A DNA stretch of 64,000 nt, from contig NZ_JALKAP010000007.1 of NCBI RefSeq assembly GCF_023016045.1, forward strand, positions 62,001 through 126,000, in the 5' to 3' direction. Position numbers and translations under genes: made by a program. Shown here one piece after another: positions 38,442 through 46,632 of this stretch. Positions within the stretch are counted from its first letter, which is position 1; every line of letters begins with the position of its first letter. Below the pieces are notes generated by a model. The model made no database searches. It saw nothing but the letters and a program-made list of their open reading frames with translations, and had not been told where the DNA came from. Source of the stretch: Marinobacter sp. S6332 (GTDB lineage Bacteria; Pseudomonadota; Gammaproteobacteria; Pseudomonadales; Oleiphilaceae).

Positions 38442-39544
38442 TGGCTGAAATTCAATTAAAAGCTTTGGCTCATAGTTACATCGCAAACCCAGTAGGACCT
38501 GATGATTACGCCATTCGCCAGCTTGACCACATTTGGCACAAAGGGGGTGCCTATGCACTGCTTGGGCCTTCCGGATGTGGCAAGAGCACTATGCTGAACA
38601 TTATTTCCGGCTTGGTTCAGCCCTCTGAAGGTGAGGTGCTGTTTGATGGGAAACGTGTCAATGAGCTGTCACCGCGGGACAGAAACATTGCACAGGTGTT
38701 TCAGTTCCCTGTGATCTACGACTCTATGACCGTTTACGAGAATCTCGCGTTTCCGCTCAAAAACAACAAAGTGCCCGCAGCCAAAATCAAAGCGCGAGTA
38801 CAAGAAATTGCAGAGGTTCTGGAGATCGAGGACAAGCTGCATAAAAAGGCGAAGAACCTGACGGCAGACGAAAAGCAGAAGGTGTCTATGGGGAGGGGGT
38901 TGGTTCGAGAAGATGTCTCGGCAATTTTGTTTGATGAACCTTTGACGGTAATTGACCCTCAGCTTAAGTGGAAGTTGCGCAGGAAACTCAAACAGATTCA
39001 CGAGCAGTTCGACATTACTATGGTGTACGTCACGCACGATCAGCTTGAGGCGTCGACATTTGCCGACAAAATTGCAGTGATGTACGACGGACAAATTGTG
39101 CAGTTCGGCTCGCCAACAGAACTTTTTGAGGCTCCCAATCATACGTTTGTCGGTTACTTCATCGGAAGTCCGGGTATGAATATTGTTGAGGTTGAGCGTT
39201 GTTCTGGAGGTGTGCGTTTCGGCTCTATCGTGTTGCCGCTTGAAGCATGGCAGCTCGAACTTCTCGAGCGCATCAAATCCAGAAACGTGAAGGTTGGCAT
39301 AAGGCCCGAGTTTATCGAGATTTCACCTGTAGTCTCTGATGAAACCTACGCGGCGGAAGTGCTGGATATAGAAGATCTGGGCACCTATAAAATTGTGACT
39401 ACACAGCTTGGCGGGCAGGAGATGAAAGTGCGCCAGAATGAAGAGTTTGATGCCACTATTGGTGCCCGCATAGACCTGTTATTCCCAAAGCAGTGGCTCT
39501 TGCTGTATGTGGATGAATTTCTGGTACAGGAGAAGCAGCCATGA
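38441..39544 (+). CDS. glpT: ABC importer ATPase, GlpT type (glycerol)
   Basis: Second ATPase of the importer, 367 residues; not the unrelated glycerol-3-phosphate antiporter also called GlpT in E. coli. Walker A GPSGCGKST (42-50), Walker B ILFDE (162-166) and the H-loop His199 in YVTHD are intact. The LSGGQ signature is replaced by LTADE (140-144). Its faults are therefore the opposite of GlpS: a GlpS-GlpT heterodimer would have one complete ATP site and one degenerate one. The start overlaps glpS by one base and the stop overlaps the permease gene as ATGA, so all are translated in register. Confidence 0.85.
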   Translation: MAEIQLKALAHSYIANPVGPDDYAIRQLDHIWHKGGAYALLGPSGCGKSTMLNIISGLVQPSEGEVLFDGKRVNELSPRDRNIAQVFQFPVIYDSMTVYENLAFPLKNNKVPAAKIKARVQEIAEVLEIEDKLHKKAKNLTADEKQKVSMGRGLVREDVSAILFDEPLTVIDPQLKWKLRRKLKQIHEQFDITMVYVTHDQLEASTFADKIAVMYDGQIVQFGSPTELFEAPNHTFVGYFIGSPGMNIVEVERCSGGVRFGSIVLPLEAWQLELLERIKSRNVKVGIRPEFIEISPVVSDETYAAEVLDIEDLGTYKIVTTQLGGQEMKVRQNEEFDATIGARIDLLFPKQWLLLYVDEFLVQEKQP

Positions 39545-40407
39545 ATAAAATACCCGATAACCGCGCCTGGTGGCTGGTTCTTCCGGTTTTCCTTTTGGTT
39601 GCCTTTTCGGCACTTATTCCTCTTATGACGGTCGTCAATTACTCGGTTCAAGATATATTCGGTCCGGGTCAGGCCTACTATGTGGGCACCGAGTGGTTCA
39701 AAGAAGTGCTGGCGGATGAACGTCTTCGGGACTCTCTGGTTCGGCAGTTTGTGTTCTCTGGCTTCGTATTGTTGATACAGATTCCATTGGGTATTGGTGT
39801 GGCTTTGATGATGCCGAGATCCGGCATCAAGGGCTCCTTGTGCCTGATCCTAATTGCCATACCATTGTTGATTCCCTGGAACGTGGTAGGCACGATTTGG
39901 CAGATTTTTGCCCGCGGCGATATTGGGCTGTTCGGCTGGGGTATCAACCAGCTTGGCATAGATTACAACTACACCGGCGACACTTTGGACGCCTGGCTGA
40001 CGGTGCTTTTGATGGATGTCTGGCACTGGACGCCTTTGGTTGCGCTACTCTGCTATTCCGGCCTGCGCGCTATCCCTGAGGCCTTTTATCAGGCAGCCGA
40101 AATCGACCGTGCTTCCAAGTGGGCAGTATTCCGCTACATCCAGTTGCCGCGTCTGAAGAGCGTATTGATCATTGCTGTGCTGTTGCGATTTATGGACAGC
40201 TTCATGATCTATATCGAGCCATTCGTTCTTACAGGTGGCGGCCCCGGGAGCTCGACAACCTTCCTGAGCCAGACGCTCACAACCATGGCAATAGGGCAGT
40301 TCGACCTGGGGCGTGCAGCCGCATTCTCTTTGATCTACTTCCTCATTGTATTGCTGATCTCTTGGTTGTTCTTCACTGCCATTACTCACGCCGACAAAGA
40401 AAAATAA
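39541..40407 (+). CDS. glpP: ABC importer permease, GlpP type
   Basis: Inner-membrane permease of the MalF/UgpA type, 288 residues with six predicted membrane segments. The first is WLVLPVFLLVAFSALIPL (about 11-28). The cytoplasmic EAA loop that contacts the ATPases is visible as EAFYQAAEIDRASKWAVF near residue 180. It overlaps the ATPase gene by four bases and is followed ten bases later by the second permease, which fits a heterodimeric channel. Confidence 0.88.
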   Translation: MNKIPDNRAWWLVLPVFLLVAFSALIPLMTVVNYSVQDIFGPGQAYYVGTEWFKEVLADERLRDSLVRQFVFSGFVLLIQIPLGIGVALMMPRSGIKGSLCLILIAIPLLIPWNVVGTIWQIFARGDIGLFGWGINQLGIDYNYTGDTLDAWLTVLLMDVWHWTPLVALLCYSGLRAIPEAFYQAAEIDRASKWAVFRYIQLPRLKSVLIIAVLLRFMDSFMIYIEPFVLTGGGPGSSTTFLSQTLTTMAIGQFDLGRAAAFSLIYFLIVLLISWLFFTAITHADKEK

Positions 40408-40417
40408 GGAGAGAGCG

Positions 40418-41224
40418 ATGAGACAGACACGTTCCAAAAATATAGGGATTACAATATACATCCTGTTATTGCTCACGCCGGTCTATTGGTTGTTGAACAT
40501 GTCATTCAAGACGAGCAGGGAAATTCTGGGAGGGCTTACCCTGTGGCCGCAGAATTTCACATTTGATAATTACGTTGTGATCTTTACAGACCCTAGTTGG
40601 TACAACGGCTACTTAAATTCAATGGCGTATGTTTCTATCAACGTCGTCATTACACTGCTGGTTGCCCTGCCTGCGGCTTACGCGTTCAGCCGATATAAGT
40701 TTCTAGGTGATAAACACCTATTCTTTTGGTTGCTCAGTAACCGCATGGCGCCACCTGCAGTATTCCTGCTGCCATTCTTTCAGCTGTACTCATCCATCGG
40801 TCTTTTCGATACCCACATTGCCGTCGCTTTGGCGCACTGTCTGTTCAACGTGCCATTGGCGGTGTGGATACTTGAAGGGTTTATGAAGGGTGTTCCGCGT
40901 GAATACGACGAGATGGCTTACATCGACGGCTACAGCTTCCCGCGATTCTTTATCAAAGTGTTTTTGCCGATGATTCGATCTGGCATAGGCGTAACAGCGT
41001 TCTTTGCCTTCATGTTCTCTTGGGTGGAGTTACTTCTCGCGCGAACACTAACTGCCGTCGATGCCCAGCCTATAGGTGCAATCATGACCCGTACCATTGG
41101 GGCGAGTGGTATTGATTGGGGTGTGCTAGCGGCAGCTGGCGTTCTAACAATTATCCCCGGCTTGCTGGTTATCTGGTTCGTTCGCAACCATGTGGCCAAG
41201 GGCTTCGCTCTTGGGCGCGTTTAA
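40418..41224 (+). CDS. glpQ: ABC importer permease, GlpQ type
   Basis: Second permease, MalG/UgpE type, 268 residues with six predicted membrane segments. The EAA loop is EYDEMAYIDGYSFPRFFIK near residue 165. The segment NWxFDNYVVIF-like NFTFDNYVVIFTDPSW near residue 45 is typical of the MalG group. Preceded by a GGAGAGAG ribosome site. It is not the phosphodiesterase that carries the name GlpQ in E. coli. Confidence 0.88.
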   Translation: MRQTRSKNIGITIYILLLLTPVYWLLNMSFKTSREILGGLTLWPQNFTFDNYVVIFTDPSWYNGYLNSMAYVSINVVITLLVALPAAYAFSRYKFLGDKHLFFWLLSNRMAPPAVFLLPFFQLYSSIGLFDTHIAVALAHCLFNVPLAVWILEGFMKGVPREYDEMAYIDGYSFPRFFIKVFLPMIRSGIGVTAFFAFMFSWVELLLARTLTAVDAQPIGAIMTRTIGASGIDWGVLAAAGVLTIIPGLLVIWFVRNHVAKGFALGRV

Positions 41225-41235
41225 GGAGAATTTGT

Positions 41236-41511
41236 ATGATTGCTTGGATGAACTGGACACCCACCGTCATAGTGTTTTTTGCCGTTATTGCCGCGATTCT
41301 TTCGATAATGACCGTTTACGAAATTGTTTCGCCCTGCACGGAGCGAAAAGGCTTTCTGCCGATTGAAACAACGCGCGGAGATCGTTTGTTTATCGGGTTG
41401 CTTTCGGCGGCCTATATCCATCTAACGTTTCTTGCAGTGAGCGATATAACACTGTGGGTCGCGCTGGCGGTCTCTGTTGTTTGGCTACTGGTACTGTTGC
41501 GTTGGGGTTAA
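41236..41511 (+). CDS. Small inner-membrane protein, DUF2160 family
   Basis: 91 residues from the ATG at 41236, which has an AAGGAG site; the open frame extends back into glpQ, but that part is shadow. It has about three hydrophobic helices (residues 7-27, 48-66 and 70-89). A protein of this family accompanies the GlpSTPQV-type importer in rhizobia, between the permease genes and the binding protein gene, so it is probably an accessory membrane subunit. Its exact role is unknown. Confidence 0.85.
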   Translation: MIAWMNWTPTVIVFFAVIAAILSIMTVYEIVSPCTERKGFLPIETTRGDRLFIGLLSAAYIHLTFLAVSDITLWVALAVSVVWLLVLLRWG

Positions 41512-41575
41512 AAAACGGCCGGAAGCGCGTTTTAAAGGTTGTAAAGAATTCGAAAGCGAACTAGTTTTTAAGCCA

Positions 41576-41618
41576 TGATCGAAAACGATCACCGATTGCT
41601 TTTCGCAAAGGCAATTTT
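41576..41618 (+). promoter_or_regulatory. Palindrome and hairpin upstream of glpV
   Basis: TGATCG-AAAA-CGATCA (41576-41591) is a perfect inverted repeat. Just after it ATTGCTTT pairs with AAAGGCAAT (41595-41615, one bulge) and runs into TTTT. They lie in the 189-base gap inside the importer operon, directly before the binding-protein gene. They could be an operator, an RNA processing site or a partial attenuator. Confidence 0.55.
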
Positions 41619-41700
41619 CATCAGTTTAAGTGCTGTAACAAGCCTAAACGGAGTGCGGATTTACCTCGCTCCATTCACAAGAAAGTAAACGAGGTTGGGT

Positions 41701-43443
41701 ATGTTCAAAAATAACAAATATCCGAAGAGGCTACTGCTGGGCGCTGCAATCGGTGCTGTCAGTATGGGACTGAGCCTGCAGGCTAGTGCTGATCAATACT
41801 CAGACGCGGCTGAAAAGTGGGTAAACGACGAATTCAAAAAGTCGACTCTTACAAAAGAACAACAGATGAAAGAGATGGCATGGTTTACCAAGGCCGCGGA
41901 GTCTTTCCGTGGCATGGAGATCAATGTTGTTTCTGAAACCATTGCCACCCACGAATATGAATCTAGTGTGCTGGCCAAAGCGTTCACTGAAATTACGGGT
42001 ATTAAACTCAATCACACCCTGATTCAGGAGGGTGATGTGATTGAAAAGCTACAGACTCAAATGCAGTCTGGGCGTAACATTTACGATGGTTATGTGAATG
42101 ACTCAGACCTAATCGGTACGCACGTTCGGTACGGCAAAGTCGTAGCAGTTGAAGACATAATGAACGGTGAAGGAAAAGAGTTTACGCTTCCTACACTGGA
42201 CCTCGAAGACTTCATCGGTCTTGATTTCACGACAGGGCCTGATGGCAAGCTCTACCAGTTACCAACTCAACAGTTTGCCAACCTTTACTGGTTCCGCGCT
42301 GACTGGTTTGAGCGTGAAGATCTAAAAAAGCAATTCAAAGAAATCTACGGCTATGAGCTGGGTGTTCCTGTCAATTGGTCCGCTTACGAAGACATTGCAG
42401 AGTTCTTCTCGGTTCACGTTAAAGAGATAGACGGCGAAAAAGTATACGGCCACATGGACTACGGCAAGAAGGACCCCTCTCTGGGGTGGCGTTTCACAGA
42501 TGCCTGGTTCTCAATGGCTGGAGCAGGCGACAAAGGATTGCCTAACGGTTTGCCTGTAGATGAATGGGGTGTTCGGGTAGAGGACTGCCACCCAGTTGGC
42601 TCTGATGTCTCTCGTGGTGGTGCTACAAACAGTCCAGCCGCGGTGTACGCAACTCAAAAGTACATTGACTGGATGGGTAAATACGCACCGCCAGAGGCCA
42701 CAGGTATGACTTTCTCTGAGTCTGGGCCAGTTCCGGCACAAGGGAATATTGCGCAGCAAATCTTTTGGTATACCGGCTTTACAGCCAGCATGATCGAAGA
42801 AGGTCAGCCAGTGGTTAATGAAGATGGCACCCCGAAGTGGCGCATGGCTCCTTCCCCCCGCGGACCATACTGGGAAGAAGGCATGAAGCTTGGGTATCAG
42901 GATGTGGGATCATGGACATTCCTGAATTCAACCCCGGAGAAACGTCGCTTGGCAGCGTGGTTGTATGCGCAGTTCACGGTTTCGAAAACAGTGTCTCTTG
43001 AGAAGCTAGTTGCTGGCCTTACACCTATTCGTGATTCCGATATCAATTCAGATGTCATGACCGAGATGGCCCCGAAGTTAGGCGGCCTAGTTGAGTTCTA
43101 CCGCAGCCCAGCGCGTGTTCAGTGGACGCCTACGGGCACCAACATTCCTGATTATCCGAAAATGGCCCAGCTTTGGTGGCAGTACGTGGCTCAAGCCGCG
43201 AGTGGTGAAGCCACAGCTCAGGAAGCACTTGATGGTCTAGCAAAGGCGCAGGATAGAGTTATGGAGCGGCTTGAGCGGGCTAATATTCTGGCCACTTGTG
43301 CACCGAAACTGAATGAGCCTCGTGATCCCCAATACTGGTTCGATCAGCCTGGCGCACCTAAGCCGAAATTGGCTAATGAGAAAGTTCAGGGCCAAACCGT
43401 TTCGTACGATGAGCTAATTAAAACGTGGGAGAATGATCGCTAA
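41701..43443 (+). CDS. glpV: Periplasmic binding protein of the glycerol importer, GlpV type
   Basis: Extracellular solute-binding protein (family 1), predicted to deliver glycerol or related polyols to the permeases. It has 580 residues from the ATG at 41701, with GAGG six bases upstream. A Sec signal peptide ends in QASA near residue 30. The large size (most sugar-binding proteins have 400-450 residues) and the two-lobe segments EIASTHEYESSVLAKAF-like (here TIATHEYESSVLAKAF) fit the GlpV group. The C-terminal region is rich in Trp and Pro. Last gene of the importer operon; a hairpin follows. Confidence 0.87.
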   Translation: MFKNNKYPKRLLLGAAIGAVSMGLSLQASADQYSDAAEKWVNDEFKKSTLTKEQQMKEMAWFTKAAESFRGMEINVVSETIATHEYESSVLAKAFTEITGIKLNHTLIQEGDVIEKLQTQMQSGRNIYDGYVNDSDLIGTHVRYGKVVAVEDIMNGEGKEFTLPTLDLEDFIGLDFTTGPDGKLYQLPTQQFANLYWFRADWFEREDLKKQFKEIYGYELGVPVNWSAYEDIAEFFSVHVKEIDGEKVYGHMDYGKKDPSLGWRFTDAWFSMAGAGDKGLPNGLPVDEWGVRVEDCHPVGSDVSRGGATNSPAAVYATQKYIDWMGKYAPPEATGMTFSESGPVPAQGNIAQQIFWYTGFTASMIEEGQPVVNEDGTPKWRMAPSPRGPYWEEGMKLGYQDVGSWTFLNSTPEKRRLAAWLYAQFTVSKTVSLEKLVAGLTPIRDSDINSDVMTEMAPKLGGLVEFYRSPARVQWTPTGTNIPDYPKMAQLWWQYVAQAASGEATAQEALDGLAKAQDRVMERLERANILATCAPKLNEPRDPQYWFDQPGAPKPKLANEKVQGQTVSYDELIKTWENDR

Positions 43444-43465
43444 AGCTTAGTTTTAAAATGAAATG

Positions 43466-43497
43466 CCCGCCGCAACAGGTTTAGCTGTTGCGGCGGG
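43466..43497. terminator. Strong hairpin between glpV and the convergent binding-protein gene
   Basis: CCCGCCGCAACAG (43466-43478) pairs with CTGTTGCGGCGGG (43485-43497), a perfect 13-base-pair stem. On the plus strand no T-run follows; on the minus strand the flank is T-rich (CATTTCATTTT), so termination is likelier for the minus-strand gene. Confidence 0.7.
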
Positions 43498-43547
43498 TAC
43501 TGTCATATTGGTCTTAAGTAGCCTTGCTCTAATAAGAGTTGGTGAGT

Positions 43548-44798
43548 TCACAAAGTCACTGGCTTGCCCGCCTCCCTGCGACGAGCTTCCCATTCTTCAC
43601 GGGTCTGTGCGGCGTTATCGCCAGACATAGAGCCGATGATGCTGAAGTAATCCGCACCATACTCGTCGGCCATAATAGCTGTCCGGGGCTTAACTTTAAC
43701 CACGTAAACAGACTGTACGTTTTGGTGGTCAAAGTCACGCCAGTACTGTTCGTCTTTCAGGAACGTGTATCTATGCCCTTCAAGGGCTCGAATCAATGCT
43801 CGGGTATCGGTTGTTCCGGCGCGTTCTACCGCGCTTTTGTATTGGTATACAATGCTGTAAGCGGAAGCAGCGGCGGTCGATGGCCGCATTTCATAGCGCT
43901 TTGAGAAGGCTTCAACAAATTCTTTACCCCGTGAATAGTTCATTTCATAGGGGACGTTCCATACCCATGGGCTACCACCAACAACACCTTCCATGATGGT
44001 TGGGCCAACCTGAATTGCCATGCCCAGAGTAAGGTTGGGAACAACAATCTGCATTTTTTTAGTCAGGCCCATTTCGTAAGCTACGTTGAGGGCGCGAACC
44101 ATGTCATCCCCAAACAGTACCAGCATAAGCACTTTCGCACCGCTTGCATCGGCCTGTTCCAGAGCATTCTGGAAGTCGTTTACCAGAGCTCGTGGAAAGG
44201 GAGTTTTTACACCGGGATGGCGTTCTGTGTCTTCCGTATCAGAAAATTTGCGCACTGACTCCTCAACCGACCAACCCCATGTGTAATCAGACGTAATATA
44301 GAAATAATTCTCACCGCCATGGTTTTGTTTTAGATACTGACTGAGAACCTTAGCCGTCATCCAGGCATTATAAGGTTCGCGGAACATGTGAGTGTGTGCA
44401 GCGCTTCCGGTGGTCGCATTAGAATATGTAAGGGTGCCGAAATATAGCCGGTCGCGCTCGCGGGCGGCATTTCCCGAGGCAATTGCAACGGAGCTGGATA
44501 CGCCACCAAACACCATTTGAACGCCTTCGTTGTCGATCATTTCAGCCGTGTTTCTTGCACCTCGGGCGGGCTTTCCGCGGGTGTTGCGAATCACCAGTTC
44601 CAGAGGTTGCCCCATGACACCGCCGGCTTTGTTGATTTCATCTACCGCCAAAAATGCCCCCAGCCTTTGTTGCAGGCCCTGATCTTTGTAACGACCTGTT
44701 TGCGGATAATTCAGGCCGATTTTTAGTGTTTCAGCACCAAGGGTGCTTGCCGAAAGCAGAAGCAAACAGACGGTTAAAAGGGCTTTTCCGGGTAGCAT
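43548..44798 (-). CDS. Periplasmic binding protein, branched-chain amino acid / urea type
   Basis: Type I periplasmic binding protein (Peripla_BP_6), 416 residues. A signal peptide ends near residue 22 (TLGA). The mature N-terminus LKIGLNYPQTGRYKDQGLQQRLGA is the usual LivJ/UrtA start (ligand contacts in the TGRYKDQG loop). The second lobe contains FGGVSSSVAIASG and DYTWGWSVEESVRKF. No permease or ATPase gene of that class lies nearby, so it is an orphan that may serve a distant transporter or act as a sensor partner. The ligand is unknown. Confidence 0.85.
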   Translation of the reverse strand: MLPGKALLTVCLLLLSASTLGAETLKIGLNYPQTGRYKDQGLQQRLGAFLAVDEINKAGGVMGQPLELVIRNTRGKPARGARNTAEMIDNEGVQMVFGGVSSSVAIASGNAARERDRLYFGTLTYSNATTGSAAHTHMFREPYNAWMTAKVLSQYLKQNHGGENYFYITSDYTWGWSVEESVRKFSDTEDTERHPGVKTPFPRALVNDFQNALEQADASGAKVLMLVLFGDDMVRALNVAYEMGLTKKMQIVVPNLTLGMAIQVGPTIMEGVVGGSPWVWNVPYEMNYSRGKEFVEAFSKRYEMRPSTAAASAYSIVYQYKSAVERAGTTDTRALIRALEGHRYTFLKDEQYWRDFDHQNVQSVYVVKVKPRTAIMADEYGADYFSIIGSMSGDNAAQTREEWEARRREAGKPVTL

Positions 44799-45045
44799 AA
44801 ATGGCTCCAGCTTTAGGGGGTGGCCAAGTGAGAAACACTCGGGCCAGCGCTCTGGTTGTTTTGGTTTGATTATTGGTGAGGCTGAGGGTTAGTTTCTTTT
44901 TTTGAGGCAGAGCGCGGCAATCAGACAAAAGTGGGAATTTGCGTAAATATTTGTACGTTTGCACACTCACTTACATGAGTCATACTGCGTTTGCTGGTGT
45001 CGAGAGCGATTGAAAAACCGGGAAACCGAAACCGAGGAGCTTTCC

Positions 45046-45576
45046 ATGACGGGTAAGAATGCGCAGGACGAAACGATCACCTGGCAGACTGGCCACTGCT
45101 ATCTCGGTGAAATTCTAGTTGCCTGCACATCTCAGGGCGTATGTGCTGTTCTGCCGGGTGACTCGGTAGAAGAGTTAACTGCAGATCTCGCTCGTCGCTT
45201 CCCCAACGCCTGTTTTGCTCATGCAAATAATTCCCGCGCAGAGTGGTTTTCCAGCGTGATGAGTTATCTGATTGATAGCCGCAAACCGCTCACCGCTCAG
45301 CTTGACCTTCGTGGAACGGATTTTCAGTGCAAAGTTTGGCAGGCGTTGCAGGAGATACCTTCGGGCAGTTCATCCACTTATGGCGACATTGCACGGCGCA
45401 TGGGAATGCCTACCGCATCAAGAGCAGTAGCCGGAGCCTGCGCCGCCAACCCCCTTGCGGTGGTGGTGCCGTGCCATCGTGTGCTCCGTGGCGATGGCAG
45501 CCTTTCTGGCTATCGCTGGGGTGTTAAGCGCAAACAAGCGGTGCTTAGCCATGAGCAGGGGCTGTCTGAACGATAA
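45046..45576 (+). CDS. ogt: Methylated-DNA--protein-cysteine methyltransferase
   Basis: Suicide repair enzyme that transfers alkyl groups from O6-alkylguanine to its own cysteine. It has 176 residues from the ATG at 45046 with a GAGGAG site. The active site is VVVPCHRVLRGDGSLSGYRWG near residues 138-158 (core PCHRV), with the helix-turn-helix containing the arginine finger, GDIARRMGMPTASRAVAGA, before it. It lacks the Ada N-terminal domains, so it is Ogt-type. The stop overlaps the next start as TAATG. Confidence 0.93.
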   Translation: MTGKNAQDETITWQTGHCYLGEILVACTSQGVCAVLPGDSVEELTADLARRFPNACFAHANNSRAEWFSSVMSYLIDSRKPLTAQLDLRGTDFQCKVWQALQEIPSGSSSTYGDIARRMGMPTASRAVAGACAANPLAVVVPCHRVLRGDGSLSGYRWGVKRKQAVLSHEQGLSER

Positions 45577-46604
45577 TGTCGGTCCCTACTTTGTATCTCC
45601 TTCAGATTCGCCGACTGTTTGGCGCGTTTCCCTCTGCGCTTGTCATGCTTGGTTTGCTGCTGCCCGTGACGTCGTATGCCCAGTGGTTTCGGTATACAGA
45701 TACCGCCATGACAACGCCCGTGGAGCTGGAGTTCTGGTTTTCTGACCGGAGTGCCGCCGATGCAATTGCGGAGGACGTGCTGGCGGTATTTCATCAAGTA
45801 GATAGGGATATGAGTCGCTACCGGGAGGATTCCGAACTTTCCGCTCTTAACCGCCAAGCTGCGGAGCACCCAGTGCCCGTAAGCGCCGGTCTTTTTCGGG
45901 TACTCAAAAGAGCCGAAGACGTAGCCGTGCTCAGTGATGGGGCATTCGATATCAGTTTCGGCTCTGTTGGTTATCTTTATGACTTCCGTGAGCATCAGCA
46001 ACCGTCGGAAGAAGATATTCAGGCAAGGCTAAGCCATATTAACTATCAGGATATTGTTTTGGATAAGGCCGAACACACGGTTTGGTATCGGCAAAAAGGG
46101 CTGTTGATTGATTTAGGCGGCATTGCAAAAGGCTATGCGGTAGACCTTGGGATCGAGCAACTGATACGGGCTGGGGTTCGCCATGCTCGGCTCAGTGCTG
46201 GCGGAGATCTCCGGCTGCTTGGAGACAAACGTGGCCGACCTTGGTTAGTGGGGGTTCGCGACCCTCGTTCAGAGAAGCGCAATGCGGTGGTGTTACCTCT
46301 TGAGAACCTTGCCATTTCCACCTCTGGCGATTACGAGCGGTTTTTCATCAACGGGCAAGGCGAACGGGTGCATCATATTCTGTCACCCGGTACGGGAAAG
46401 TCTGTGCGCGGCGTACAGAGCGTGACTATTATTGGCGAGAGCGCACTCACAACGGACGGGTTGTCTACGGCCGTTTTTGTTCTCGGGCCGGAAAAGGGCT
46501 TGAAGATGATTGAAAAACTGCCGGGTGTTGATGCGATCATTATTGATGATCAGCGTGTAATGCACTTTTCTGAAGGGCTGGCGCCTCCGGAGTCAGAACA
46601 CTGA
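45576..46604 (+). CDS. apbE: ApbE-type FAD:protein FMN transferase
   Basis: Attaches FMN covalently, from FAD, to Ser or Thr of target proteins outside the cytoplasm; magnesium dependent. It has 342 residues. A signal peptide ends near TSYAQ (residue 36), placing it in the periplasm. LIDLGGIAKGYAVD (about 172-185), ISTSGDYERFF (about 247-257) and HHILSPGTGKSV (about 268-279) are ApbE motifs. Coupled to ogt by a one-base overlap. I did not find an obvious flavinylation motif (D..[ST]GA[ST]) in the neighbours. In other bacteria apbE often accompanies TlpA, DUF4266 and DUF3570 genes, which occur 10 kb downstream here. Confidence 0.93.
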   Translation: MSVPTLYLLQIRRLFGAFPSALVMLGLLLPVTSYAQWFRYTDTAMTTPVELEFWFSDRSAADAIAEDVLAVFHQVDRDMSRYREDSELSALNRQAAEHPVPVSAGLFRVLKRAEDVAVLSDGAFDISFGSVGYLYDFREHQQPSEEDIQARLSHINYQDIVLDKAEHTVWYRQKGLLIDLGGIAKGYAVDLGIEQLIRAGVRHARLSAGGDLRLLGDKRGRPWLVGVRDPRSEKRNAVVLPLENLAISTSGDYERFFINGQGERVHHILSPGTGKSVRGVQSVTIIGESALTTDGLSTAVFVLGPEKGLKMIEKLPGVDAIIIDDQRVMHFSEGLAPPESEH

Positions 46605-46632
46605 TTCCGAGGCATTTTCACCCCTCAATGCG

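Noticed and set aside
43466..43497. Terminator for glpV
   Set aside because: On the plus strand no T-run follows the stem; it may instead end the minus-strand gene or protect RNA ends.
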